A DNA stretch of 64,000 nt from Campylobacteraceae bacterium (GTDB taxonomy: Bacteria > Campylobacterota > Campylobacteria > Campylobacterales > Campylobacteraceae): positions 103,329 to 167,328 of the forward strand of contig JAISGD010000022.1 of assembly GCA_031263195.1 (NCBI GenBank). The letters are read 5' to 3'. Of the stretch, positions 10,191 to 17,682 are shown piece by piece. Below the pieces are notes generated by a model. The model ran no database searches and was not told where the DNA came from. It saw only the letters and a list, made by a program, of their open reading frames with translations. Numbering within the stretch: the stretch's first letter is position 1; each line of letters starts with the position of its first letter. Both the position numbers and the translations under genes were made by a program.

Positions 10191-10865
10191 ATGAAGCTAT
10201 TGGTAGTGGAAGATGAGATAAAACTTGGCAACTACTTAAAACAAGGTTTGATGGAAGCCGGATTTGTGGTAGATGTCGCGACGGACGGATTAAACGGTCA
10301 GCATTTAGCGCTTACGGAAAAATACGACTTGATAATTTTAGATATTATGCTCCCTTTTATTGACGGATTGGAACTCATACAAATCATACGAAAAGAGAAT
10401 ATCGCAACTCCCATTTTACTTCTCAGCGCTTTGGATAAAACGCAAGATAAAGTAAGAGGTTTGGACACGGGAGCGGACGATTACATAGCAAAACCGTTTG
10501 ATTTCGCCGAACTTTTAGCGAGAGTAAGAAGTCTGCTTAGACGCAAAAGCAAGGATATAAAACCTACAAAAATTCAAATAGGCGATCTGTCTGTGGATTT
10601 GATAAAAAGAGTTGTCAATAGAGGCGAGAAAAAGATAGATTTGACGAATAAAGAGTTTTTACTGCTTGAATTTTTACTCTCCTATAAAGGCGAAGTTGTC
10701 ACAAGGTCGTTAATAGCCTCAAACATATGGGATATCAATTTTGACAGCGACAGAAACGTGATTGACACTATGATAAAAAGGCTTAGAAATAAAATAGACA
10801 ACGATTTTGACAAAAAGCTGATACATACCGTACGCGGAATGGGATATATTTTGGAACTAAGATAA
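10191..10865 (+). CDS. cusR: OmpR-family response regulator of the copper operon (CusR-like)
   Basis: 224 residues: a receiver domain with phosphoacceptor Asp in [13 protein letters not shown], then a winged-helix DNA-binding domain ending [15 protein letters not shown]...[10 protein letters not shown]. It probably activates the pump genes when periplasmic copper is sensed by the next gene's kinase. AAAGGAG lies 6 bases before the ATG. It sits 54 bases after cusA and 4 bases before the kinase. The CusR identity rests on position and family; the receiver sequence alone is generic. Confidence 0.88.
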   Translation: MKLLVVEDEIKLGNYLKQGLMEAGFVVDVATDGLNGQHLALTEKYDLIILDIMLPFIDGLELIQIIRKENIATPILLLSALDKTQDKVRGLDTGADDYIAKPFDFAELLARVRSLLRRKSKDIKPTKIQIGDLSVDLIKRVVNRGEKKIDLTNKEFLLLEFLLSYKGEVVTRSLIASNIWDINFDSDRNVIDTMIKRLRNKIDNDFDKKLIHTVRGMGYILELR

Positions 10866-10869
10866 ATTC

Positions 10870-12234
10870 ATGCTAAGATTTTTAAATCCCAAATCATTAA
10901 TTTTACGGCTGATGGCGGTGGTAAGCTTCGCTACTGTTTTGATTTTTCTGTTTTTCGGACTTTATATAGAATATACGATTAAAGTTCATTTTACGGAAAT
11001 GGACATGTACGAGCTGGAACTTGTCTCAAAATCCGCAAAGAACAGCCTAAAGCTTACAAACAACGCATCAACGCTAAAAACCTCTTTCGCGCCTATACTC
11101 TTGGCTCACCCAAACGTATTTATCTATCTTGAAGATAAAGACGGCAAGATAGTTTATATATCCGAAAGTGATGATGGGGATTTAATAGCGCTCATCTCAA
11201 AAAACAGATTTTTGCAAAATGAGAAAATTCAAGTATGGAATAACGGCGAAAACTACTACCGCATACTTATGTCCGCTATCCAAAACAGCGATTACGCGGC
11301 GAAAATAACCGTCGGGATGAATATAGATTTTCATCAGCATTATATTTATTATTTTAGAACAAGTTTATGGTTCGCGACGTTAATAGCTTGCTTTATAACG
11401 GTAATAACCTCTTTTTTGGTTATCTACTTTGGCTTTAAACCGGTAAAAACTATCAGCAAAAAAATACAAGAGATTACGACGGAGCGTCTTAATACAAGGC
11501 TTGACGAAAAACACGCCGTAAGCGAACTGAAAAGCTTAATAGTCTCTTTTAATAAAATGATAGAAAATATAGAAGACGTTTTTGAGAGACAATCAAACTT
11601 TTCAGCCGATATAGCTCACGAACTTCGCACCCCAATAAGCAGTCTTGTGACGCAAACTCAAATAATCCTAAATCAAACAAGAAAAGCGGACGATTATAAA
11701 GAGATACTCTATTCAAATCTTGAAGAACTTGAGCGAATGTCCAAAATGGTAAACGATATGCTGTTTTTGTCTACATGTGAGAGGGAAGCTATCTTAAAAG
11801 ACGAGGTTGATCTATCTGAAGAGGTTTTAAAAACGGTTGAGTATTTCGGCATTCTCGCCGAAGAGAAAAATGTCACGCTTCTAACGCTAGGCGATACTTT
11901 TAAGATAGTCGGAAATAAAGAGATGATAAGGCGCGCTGTAGCCAATCTTATCTCAAACGCCATATATTATGCCGAAAAAAACAGCGCCATAACCGTAACG
12001 CTTTTAAAAAACAGAAAGACTTTGCAAATCTCCAATAAAACGCAAACGCCAATCTCCAAAGAAAATATAGACAGACTTTTCGATCGTTTTTATAGAGTTG
12101 AGAGCGCTAGAAATAGAAAAAGCGGCGGAAGCGGCATAGGACTTGCTATAGTAAAATCGATAGTAAAAGTCCATAAAGGAGATATTTTCGCCTCGTATGA
12201 TAACGGCGTTATTGTATTTAACATCGCATTTTAG
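10870..12234 (+). CDS. cusS: Heavy-metal sensor histidine kinase (CusS-like)
   Basis: 454 residues: N-terminal membrane segment (about 12-33), a periplasmic sensor of about 120 residues, a second segment (about 165-190), HAMP linker, DHp with phosphoacceptor His in SADIAHELRTPISSLVTQ, and a HATPase with NLISNAIYY and SGGSGIGLAIVKSIV. The order and the SxSGGSGIGLA box fit the CusS/CopS group. It directly follows the response regulator. The last 33 bases of the gene are repeated about 170 bases downstream (see the repeat at 12202-12461). Confidence 0.88.
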   Translation: MLRFLNPKSLILRLMAVVSFATVLIFLFFGLYIEYTIKVHFTEMDMYELELVSKSAKNSLKLTNNASTLKTSFAPILLAHPNVFIYLEDKDGKIVYISESDDGDLIALISKNRFLQNEKIQVWNNGENYYRILMSAIQNSDYAAKITVGMNIDFHQHYIYYFRTSLWFATLIACFITVITSFLVIYFGFKPVKTISKKIQEITTERLNTRLDEKHAVSELKSLIVSFNKMIENIEDVFERQSNFSADIAHELRTPISSLVTQTQIILNQTRKADDYKEILYSNLEELERMSKMVNDMLFLSTCEREAILKDEVDLSEEVLKTVEYFGILAEEKNVTLLTLGDTFKIVGNKEMIRRAVANLISNAIYYAEKNSAITVTLLKNRKTLQISNKTQTPISKENIDRLFDRFYRVESARNRKSGGSGIGLAIVKSIVKVHKGDIFASYDNGVIVFNIAF

Positions 12235-12461
12235 CTTTACATGTAAGCGGTTTTACTTTTTTGAAAAAACAAAACTTGTTTACATGTAGGGCGAATTTGT
12301 TTTGTTTTCTACATGTAAGAGATATCGTACTTTTGAAAAATTCATAAATCCATGTAGTATATCTACTGTAAAAACGACGTTATTGTATTTAACATCGCGT
12401 TTTAGCTTTACATGTAAGACGGTTTTGCTCTTTAAAAAAAATAAAACTTGTTACATGTAAG
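12202..12461 (+). repeat. Imperfect direct repeat duplicating the 3' end of the kinase gene
   Basis: Copy 1 is 12202-12290 and copy 2 is 12373-12461, 171 bases apart. Both start AACG(G/A)CGTTATTG, pass through the kinase stop codon (ACATCGC(A/G)TTTTAGC), continue with TTTACATGTAAG and end with AAAACTTGTT(T)ACATGTA. The two copies differ at scattered positions and small indels. The sequence after each copy (TACATGTAAGA...AAATTCATAAATCCA and its counterpart) is more weakly similar, so the original unit may be about 170 bases. Between them the region holds five TACATGTA palindromes. Confidence 0.85.
12238..12459. repeat. Cluster of five TACATGTA palindromes
   Basis: Exact 8-base palindromes start at 12238, 12281, 12310, 12409 and 12452, usually followed by AG or GG. 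Two belong to each copy of the flanking duplication and one lies between them. They lie downstream of the sensor kinase and upstream of the fluoride channel gene. They could be protein-binding sites or part of a small repeat element; the sequence alone does not decide. Confidence 0.7.
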
Positions 12462-12568
12462 ATGATATTAAAAAATTTATAAACCCACGCCTTGAGACTA
12501 AAGCTTTTCGCCATAGTTTTAAAAGCGAATGTGCTATACTTATCGCTAAAATTTTAAAAGGTTTTTGA

Positions 12569-12937
12569 TTGGGCTATTTAGCGATTGCTTTAGGTGCGGT
12601 TCTGGGCGCGTTTTTACGTCACGCGATGTTTAACCTCTTAAAAGTAGACTCATTTCCATATCATACGCTCATTGTAAATGTCATCGGTTGTTTTTTGATA
12701 GGAGTATTCGCGGAATACTGCATTATAAAAAGCAATGTGCCCTCATCCGTCAGACTATTTTTTGTAACGGGTCTTTTGGGCTCGTTCACGACATTTTCGG
12801 CATTCGCGTTGGATACCGGATTTTTAGTAAGCAAAGGGGAAATTTTAAAGACATTTTTGTATATCAGCTCATCCGTATTTTTAGGACTTGCCGGTTATTT
12901 TGCTGCGGTTTATATAGTAAAAAGTTTAATTAGATAA
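12569..12937 (+). CDS. crcB: Fluoride channel Fluc/CrcB
   Basis: A small membrane channel that exports fluoride as an antiparallel dimer. The 122 residues have four hydrophobic segments. Family motifs are present: GAVLGAFLRHAM near the N-terminus, HTLIVNVIGCFLIG in segment 2, and TGLLGSFTTFSAFALD with the Phe-box and central Na+-site region. Translation probably starts at the TTG at 12569, with AAAAGG 7 bases upstream; no in-frame ATG fits. It is monocistronic and ends in an inverted repeat. I see no convincing fluoride riboswitch upstream. Confidence 0.93.
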   Translation: MGYLAIALGAVLGAFLRHAMFNLLKVDSFPYHTLIVNVIGCFLIGVFAEYCIIKSNVPSSVRLFFVTGLLGSFTTFSAFALDTGFLVSKGEILKTFLYISSSVFLGLAGYFAAVYIVKSLIR

Positions 12938-12954
12938 GCGGGTAAAACCCGCTT
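12936..12954. terminator. Probable bidirectional terminator
   Basis: Stem AAGCGGG / CCCGCTT with a 5-base loop lies at the end of crcB and just before the stop of the convergent lipoprotein gene. On the minus strand it is preceded by an A/T-rich stretch. The T-tract is weak on the plus strand. Confidence 0.6.
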
Positions 12955-12959
12955 AAAAA

Positions 12960-13613
12960 TTATTTTACGACAGCGCCGTAAAAGTATGAAGAGTCATCAT
13001 TTTCCTGCCATATATATACAAATGTATCACCTTCTCTTGTACATTTATATTTATTGTTCGTGGAAGAATTTTTATTGCACCTATCAAATCCTTGAAAATT
13101 AACTAAATTTAATGCATAGTTGACATATCGTGATGATATATTGTCATCATAGCGAACAAATAACAAAGCTTGCGTTAAATTTCCATCTAGACTGTCAAAC
13201 TCATCATCAAAAACATCGTCATTCAATACGGAAAAATCAGCTAAAGATTCTCCGCGTATTGTTGCCAAAAGAGTTTCTGCTGTACTGTTGTGTTGCAAAT
13301 AATACTCTATTCCTGTTGATGAATCTGTACGTGTATACCAACCATATGTGCTATTAAAAGCATACTCCGATTTATCAAAATCATCAAATGTTTCATTAGA
13401 AATGCTGTAAGCCTTTTCTTTATATACAAGAACAACGTTAGCTGCAACTGCTCCGAGTGAAAAAACTGGAAATACGCTATCTATTTCCTGAAAAGAGATT
13501 GACGGATTAACGTAAGGTTCTTGACCTCCGCTTCCACTGCCACCGCTTCCGCCGCAGCCAACCATAAACCCTAAAACTAAAACCGCGATAAGCAGTTTAA
13601 ACATATTTTGCAT
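12960..13613 (-). CDS. Lipoprotein of unknown function (paralogue of the next gene upstream)
   Basis: 217 residues. The signal peptide has a lipobox (LGFMVGC) with Cys at about residue 20, followed by a flexible Gly/Ser linker (GGSGGSGSGG). AAGGAG precedes the ATG. The rest is acidic and aromatic. Near the C-terminus RCNKNSST...KCTREGDTFVYIW has two Cys that could pair. The same arrangement (SCGTNNSG...QCEKTANGLVYIW) occurs in the adjacent lipoprotein at 13639-14256, so the two are tandem paralogues that have diverged. Envelope-located; role unknown. Confidence 0.8.
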   Translation of the reverse strand: MQNMFKLLIAVLVLGFMVGCGGSGGSGSGGQEPYVNPSISFQEIDSVFPVFSLGAVAANVVLVYKEKAYSISNETFDDFDKSEYAFNSTYGWYTRTDSSTGIEYYLQHNSTAETLLATIRGESLADFSVLNDDVFDDEFDSLDGNLTQALLFVRYDDNISSRYVNYALNLVNFQGFDRCNKNSSTNNKYKCTREGDTFVYIWQENDDSSYFYGAVVK

Positions 13614-13638
13614 GTCTACTCCTTGTAGGATAATTTTT

Positions 13639-14256
13639 TTAGTTAAAAATAGCCATATTTATATATATATGAAACTGTTCAGTCACACTATTAACAACTT
13701 TCCAGATATAAACTAAACCGTTAGCAGTTTTTTCGCATTGCATCTCACCGCTATTGTTAGTGCCACAACTAAATCCATAATCTCTATCTCTAAGCTTTAA
13801 AGAGTATGGTCCGAAACTTTGCGGCACAGAATATACTCTTTCCGCGATTATATAAATAACTCTGCCATTAATATCGCCAAATACCATATTAAAAGTTTCA
13901 TCGCTATCCAGATTGATATTAGCCGTACCATTAAGATATAAATCTATTGTGTCGCTATCAAGTGTAACGCTTGCATCTACATTTGGTAAAACATCAGTTT
14001 TTTCATATACTCCGTTGCCCAAATAGTCATATGAATCAAGAATAGTCGCATTAAAATCTTCAATCTCTTTTGATGAAACCGCATACTCTTTATTAACGGT
14101 CATTTTTTTAAGTAATCCATTAGTGGTCGCGGGAAATGAATTCCAAAGCAAAGCAAAATTAATATCCGGCGAAGCGCTATCATCATCTCCGCCGCTGCAG
14201 CCAAATATAAACCCTAAAAGCAAACCCGTAATGAGCAATCTAAATGCATTTTTCAT
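13639..14256 (-). CDS. Lipoprotein of unknown function (tandem paralogue)
   Basis: 205 residues from the ATG at 14256, which has AAAAGGAG 7 bases upstream; an upstream ATG at 14292 would put 12 charged residues before the signal peptide and is less likely. Lipobox LGFIFGC with Cys at about residue 20, then an acidic linker (SGGDDDSAS). The C-terminal part shares the C-x(n)-C and (F/L)VYIW pattern with the lipoprotein gene 25 bases downstream, so the two are probably one transcript and arose by duplication. Function unknown. Confidence 0.8.
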   Translation of the reverse strand: MKNAFRLLITGLLLGFIFGCSGGDDDSASPDINFALLWNSFPATTNGLLKKMTVNKEYAVSSKEIEDFNATILDSYDYLGNGVYEKTDVLPNVDASVTLDSDTIDLYLNGTANINLDSDETFNMVFGDINGRVIYIIAERVYSVPQSFGPYSLKLRDRDYGFSCGTNNSGEMQCEKTANGLVYIWKVVNSVTEQFHIYINMAIFN

Positions 14257-14339
14257 ATCGTGCTCCTTTTTGGAAAATCTTTTTAAGTTCAACCATAAAG
14301 TTATTCTTCAATAAAATAAATGCAGGTAGAAAAAACAAA

Positions 14340-14489
14340 ATGAATAATATAATGCAGGCGCTAGAAAATTCTCTTTTTTCTGACAACGCAGATGAAACAA
14401 ATGATGTAATGAAAAAACAAGCGGATATTTTTGTAGAATATAATTTTAATAAATATTTAAGGTTATCTCTCTCTCTCTCTCAAATTTAA
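14340..14489 (+). CDS. Possible short ORF ending in a TC dinucleotide repeat
   Basis: 49 residues starting MNNIMQALENSLFSDN, with no recognisable family and only a weak ribosome site (CAGGTAG). The last codons are a (TC)8 tract reading LSLSLSQI. A shift of the tract by one unit would replace the stop at 14487 with about 25 more codons. It may be a decayed or phase-variable gene, or not a gene at all. Confidence 0.3.
   Translation: MNNIMQALENSLFSDNADETNDVMKKQADIFVEYNFNKYLRLSLSLSQI
14466..14481 (+). repeat. (TC)8 dinucleotide repeat
   Basis: Eight uninterrupted TC units. Such tracts mediate slipped-strand phase variation in Campylobacterota. Here it lies at the 3' end of a doubtful short ORF, 125 bases from the convergent hydrolase gene. 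Confidence 0.8.
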
Positions 14490-14607
14490 ACTTAAATCTA
14501 TATTAAACATTTTAGATTATAGTCCTCTTAATACTATTTTTATGTATTTTACATAAATGTTGATTAAAAATTGCTTGATAAATGGATAGTTTTATAAACT
14601 TACTATT

Positions 14608-15354
14608 TTAAATATCATATATAAAGTTCTCAGAAATATATGGATATTTGAGCGATATTTTGTGATTTAAAATATAAGACAAAGAATAATGACTTTGATG
14701 TATCAAGAACCCTTCGTGTGCATCTATCAACTCTATAAGTTTGTTCGCTTGATTGAAATTTAAATGTTTGCCTTCGCTGTATTCTACATCATAACTCGCG
14801 TCTACAAATACGGCGTCCAAATCTGTTTTTCGCAAAAAATCCAAACTTTGCTCCCCAATTCCGGAACAATCCGTAAGATATGCTATTGTTTTATTAGGTG
14901 TTTTAATAAGATAACCATGAGTCGGACGAGTGTGCAGCAGCGGTATGGGTGTAAACTCCAAGTTTGCCACTCTTACACTTTCAAAAGGAGTATTTTCTAT
15001 AAATTCAAATCCGTGCCCTCTTATCAAAAGATCGGCAAAACCTTTGTCGTCTTTGGGATGATAGCATGGCGCATTTACCGCCATATGACGCAATCTTAAA
15101 AGCCCATAAGCGTGATCAGCGTGAAAATGAGTGAGAAATTGCGCTAAAAACTGCTTTTCTTCTCTTATTTGTAAAAATGTATCCGAACCGCTGTCTATAA
15201 ATATCACATTATCTTCAAACTCTATATAAGCGCAACTCGGACCATTTCTCCTACCGCTTTTCCTGTACATACTACACGCCGCACAATCACAGCCATATAC
15301 GGGAAGTCCGGCTGTATCGCTTGTACCTATAAACTTTAACGTTATATTTAACAT
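14608..15354 (-). CDS. PhnP-like metallo-beta-lactamase-fold phosphodiesterase
   Basis: A metal-dependent hydrolase of about 248 residues. The N-terminus has the PhnP-type zinc knuckle (GLPVYGCDCAACSMY), followed by FIDSGSD, the metal-binding THFHADHAYGLL, LLHTRPTHGY and TDCSGIG. PhnP cleaves cyclic ribose phosphates in phosphonate breakdown, but no phn genes are nearby, so the real substrate is open; many such proteins are generic cyclic phosphodiesterases. An alternative GTG start lies 15 bases upstream at 15369. The gene overlaps the 3' end of the small gene before it by 7 bases, suggesting coupling. Confidence 0.82.
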   Translation of the reverse strand: MLNITLKFIGTSDTAGLPVYGCDCAACSMYRKSGRRNGPSCAYIEFEDNVIFIDSGSDTFLQIREEKQFLAQFLTHFHADHAYGLLRLRHMAVNAPCYHPKDDKGFADLLIRGHGFEFIENTPFESVRVANLEFTPIPLLHTRPTHGYLIKTPNKTIAYLTDCSGIGEQSLDFLRKTDLDAVFVDASYDVEYSEGKHLNFNQANKLIELIDAHEGFLIHQSHYSLSYILNHKISLKYPYISENFIYDI

Positions 15355-15539
15355 TGAGTGCCTGACCACTCATTATACCAATCTTCCTGCTCCTCATGCC
15401 TTTGCTCCTTGCGTTTTAGCAGATTGTCACGAATATTCTCTAATTCCTCCGCGCTCATAAATTTCATCGCGCCAAGTTCCAAAAGCGGTACCGGTATAAG
15501 AACGGCTATCTCAGAAAGCAGCGTTTCCTTTTTATCCAT
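15348..15539 (-). CDS. Small hypothetical protein upstream of the PhnP-like gene
   Basis: 63 residues from the ATG at 15539, chosen because GGTGGAG lies about 9 bases upstream; the ATG at 15590 has no ribosome site. The N-terminus is hydrophobic (LLSEIAVLIPVPLLELGAMKF) and the C-terminus is very charged (KRKEQRHEEQEDWYNEWSG). I do not recognise it. It overlaps the next gene, so they are co-translated. Confidence 0.55.
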   Translation of the reverse strand: MDKKETLLSEIAVLIPVPLLELGAMKFMSAEELENIRDNLLKRKEQRHEEQEDWYNEWSGTQC

Positions 15540-15681
15540 AATATATATCTCCACCAAAATCTCAAAACAGTATCTTAGCACATTTGTCATAAAAGCTTTC
15601 AGAGAAGTTTTTAAGCGTATTAACGAAGCATTATTGTTTTTTAATGTAAACTACACATTACCTTCCGCAAAAGGATAAAAA

Positions 15682-16356
15682 ATGGCTCTTTCTGTTATTA
15701 TGATAGAAGATGATGAGGATTTAGCGGAGTTGCTGGTAGATTTTTTAAGAAAATGCGGCATTGAAGTTACAACTTTTCCCGACCCGTTTATCGGTATAAG
15801 TGCGATAAATATTAACAAATACGATCTTTTGATACTTGACTTGTCGCTTCCGGGACTTGACGGTTTGGAGATTTGTAAAGAGGTACGTGAAAAAAGCGAT
15901 ATACCTATTATAATTTCATCGGCCAGAAGCGATGTTGAAGATAAGATAATAGGTCTTGAACTTGGAGCTGACGACTATCTGCCCAAACCATACGAACCTA
16001 AAGAGTTATACGCCAGAATCATGAGTGTGATAAGAAGATACCGAAAAAGTGATAAAGAGATAGAACAAAAAAGTAATTTTGTTTTGAATGAAGATGCCAG
16101 AACTATAAGCTTTAAAGGCAGCATCTTAAAACTCACGCAAGCCGAATATGAAGTCTTATCGCTTTTAATAGAGCGCATAGGATGTGTTGTTTCGCGCAGA
16201 GATTTGATACGTTTCGCGCCATCTTTAAGGGATGAGAGCGAGAGCAGAAGTCTTGATGTACTCATCAGCAGAATACGTGCAAAAATCAACGATAATTCTA
16301 AAAATCCGGAGTTTCTTCATTCTATACGCGGTATAGGATATAGGCTTACACGATGA
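15682..16356 (+). CDS. OmpR-family response regulator
   Basis: 224 residues. Receiver domain with acidic pocket IEDDEDLAELL, phosphoacceptor Asp in LLILDLSLPGLDG, and Lys in DYLPKPYEPKEL; winged-helix domain ending LISRIRAKIND...SIRGIGYRLTR. It overlaps the kinase gene by 4 bases (ATGA type). It resembles the Campylobacterota ArsR/CprR group, where such regulators control acid or envelope responses, but the target genes cannot be read from this window. AAAAGGA precedes the ATG. Confidence 0.88.
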   Translation: MALSVIMIEDDEDLAELLVDFLRKCGIEVTTFPDPFIGISAININKYDLLILDLSLPGLDGLEICKEVREKSDIPIIISSARSDVEDKIIGLELGADDYLPKPYEPKELYARIMSVIRRYRKSDKEIEQKSNFVLNEDARTISFKGSILKLTQAEYEVLSLLIERIGCVVSRRDLIRFAPSLRDESESRSLDVLISRIRAKINDNSKNPEFLHSIRGIGYRLTR

Positions 16357-17642
16357 GACAACGATATTCACTTCAAACAAAAATAACAATTATATTTTGC
16401 GTAGCAATTGTAGCTGTGTGTCTCATAGGTATCGGCGCATACATCAAAAGTCAAAAAGAGTCGGCTTTGGGATTTTATCATCTGGCTATTTCACTTGCTA
16501 TTTCGGAAGACTCACGCGACGAGACGAACAATAGATTTATCGCTGAAAAATTCACAAACGAAGGATTTGTGCTTGTTGAGAATGAAACACTTGCGGATGA
16601 AATCTCCAAAACATATGATAAAGAACTTGTACTCCGCAAAAAAGGCTATGACGAACGCAGACGCTATAAAGGCGGCGGTGAAGCGAAATATAACAAAATC
16701 TATATAGCGGAAGATGGCTCTGACTTCGGCATAATCTTTCATAATAATAATGAGTATCTTATTTTAAATCAAGCTAAAGACGAACGCATTATATTTCAAG
16801 TCCCTCAGACAGTTAAAAATTACACTGCCCTTTTGATATTTGGCAGTATTGTGCTGATGCTGTGTCTTTTATATATGGGGACTATCAGGAGTATCCGTCC
16901 GCTAAGAACATTGCGCGAAAAAATAAAAGATCTTGCCGAAGGTAACGATGAAATAGAGATTAAAATACAAGGTGACGACGAAATAGCCGAAGTTATAAAC
17001 GAATTTGATGTCGCGGTTAAAAAGATACGCGCCTTCAGACAAGCAAGGCAGCTCTTTTTGCGAAATATTATGCATGAATTTAAAACACCCATTATGCAGG
17101 GTAAACTCTCTGTGGAGATGTTAGAGGAGAGTACGTATAAAAGCTCTCTTGAGAAGGTTTTTATCAGGCAGGAGAATCTTTTAAACAGATTTATCAGTAT
17201 TGAAAAACTTAGCACAGGCGAATTGGGACTTGATATTCACAACTATAATCTGCGCGATATTATAGATGCTTCGCTCGATATCATCGGCGATAGAGCTTTA
17301 AATATAAGCATTGAGATAGATGATAAAAATGTGCAGGCGGATTTTGATATGTTGGCTATAGCTATTAAAAATCTACTTGATAACGCTCTTTTATATAGCT
17401 CCGACAAAAAAGCTTACATTAGAACAAAATGCGATGAAATTTTTATCTCAAATATCGGAAAACCTTTGGAGTTTCAGCTTGAAGAGTATAAAAAACCATT
17501 TTTTATGCAAGGTAAGAAGCAAAAAGAGTCTCGTGGACTTGGATTTGGACTGTTTATATCGCTAAATATTTTTGAACTGCACGGTATCAAAACAGAATAC
17601 AACTATGAAAATGGAAAGAGTATTTTTACGCTAAAGTTTTAA
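16353..17642 (+). CDS. Sensor histidine kinase (ArsS/CprS-like)
   Basis: 429 residues: membrane segment at about 10-28, periplasmic domain of about 115 residues with a basic Arg/Gly-rich stretch (KKGYDERRRYKGGG), second segment at about 148-170, HAMP, and a DHp helix with phosphoacceptor His in LRNIMHEFKTPIMQGK. HATPase box LDNALLYS and SRGLGFGLFIS. The NIMHE(F/L)KTP version of the H-box is typical of Campylobacterota ArsS/CprS kinases. It pairs with the regulator just upstream, and the unit ends in a strong hairpin. Confidence 0.87.
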   Translation: MRQRYSLQTKITIIFCVAIVAVCLIGIGAYIKSQKESALGFYHLAISLAISEDSRDETNNRFIAEKFTNEGFVLVENETLADEISKTYDKELVLRKKGYDERRRYKGGGEAKYNKIYIAEDGSDFGIIFHNNNEYLILNQAKDERIIFQVPQTVKNYTALLIFGSIVLMLCLLYMGTIRSIRPLRTLREKIKDLAEGNDEIEIKIQGDDEIAEVINEFDVAVKKIRAFRQARQLFLRNIMHEFKTPIMQGKLSVEMLEESTYKSSLEKVFIRQENLLNRFISIEKLSTGELGLDIHNYNLRDIIDASLDIIGDRALNISIEIDDKNVQADFDMLAIAIKNLLDNALLYSSDKKAYIRTKCDEIFISNIGKPLEFQLEEYKKPFFMQGKKQKESRGLGFGLFISLNIFELHGIKTEYNYENGKSIFTLKF

Positions 17643-17654
17643 TCTTCATCAAAC

Positions 17655-17676
17655 TGCCTCGCTTTAAAGCGAGGCA
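17655..17676. terminator. Strong palindromic terminator between convergent genes
   Basis: A perfect palindrome, TGCCTCGCTT-TA-AAGCGAGGCA truncated to fit its 22 bases (17655-17676), lies between the kinase stop and the stop of the convergent alcohol dehydrogenase gene. It is followed by TTATATTT and could serve both strands. Confidence 0.8.
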
Positions 17677-17682
17677 TTATAT

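Noticed and set aside
12462..12568. Fluoride riboswitch before crcB
   Set aside because: I could not make out the conserved pseudoknot pattern; the region is mostly A/T repeats.
14608..15354. Phosphonate-utilisation locus around the PhnP-like gene
   Set aside because: No other phn gene is nearby, so PhnP function is not supported beyond the fold.
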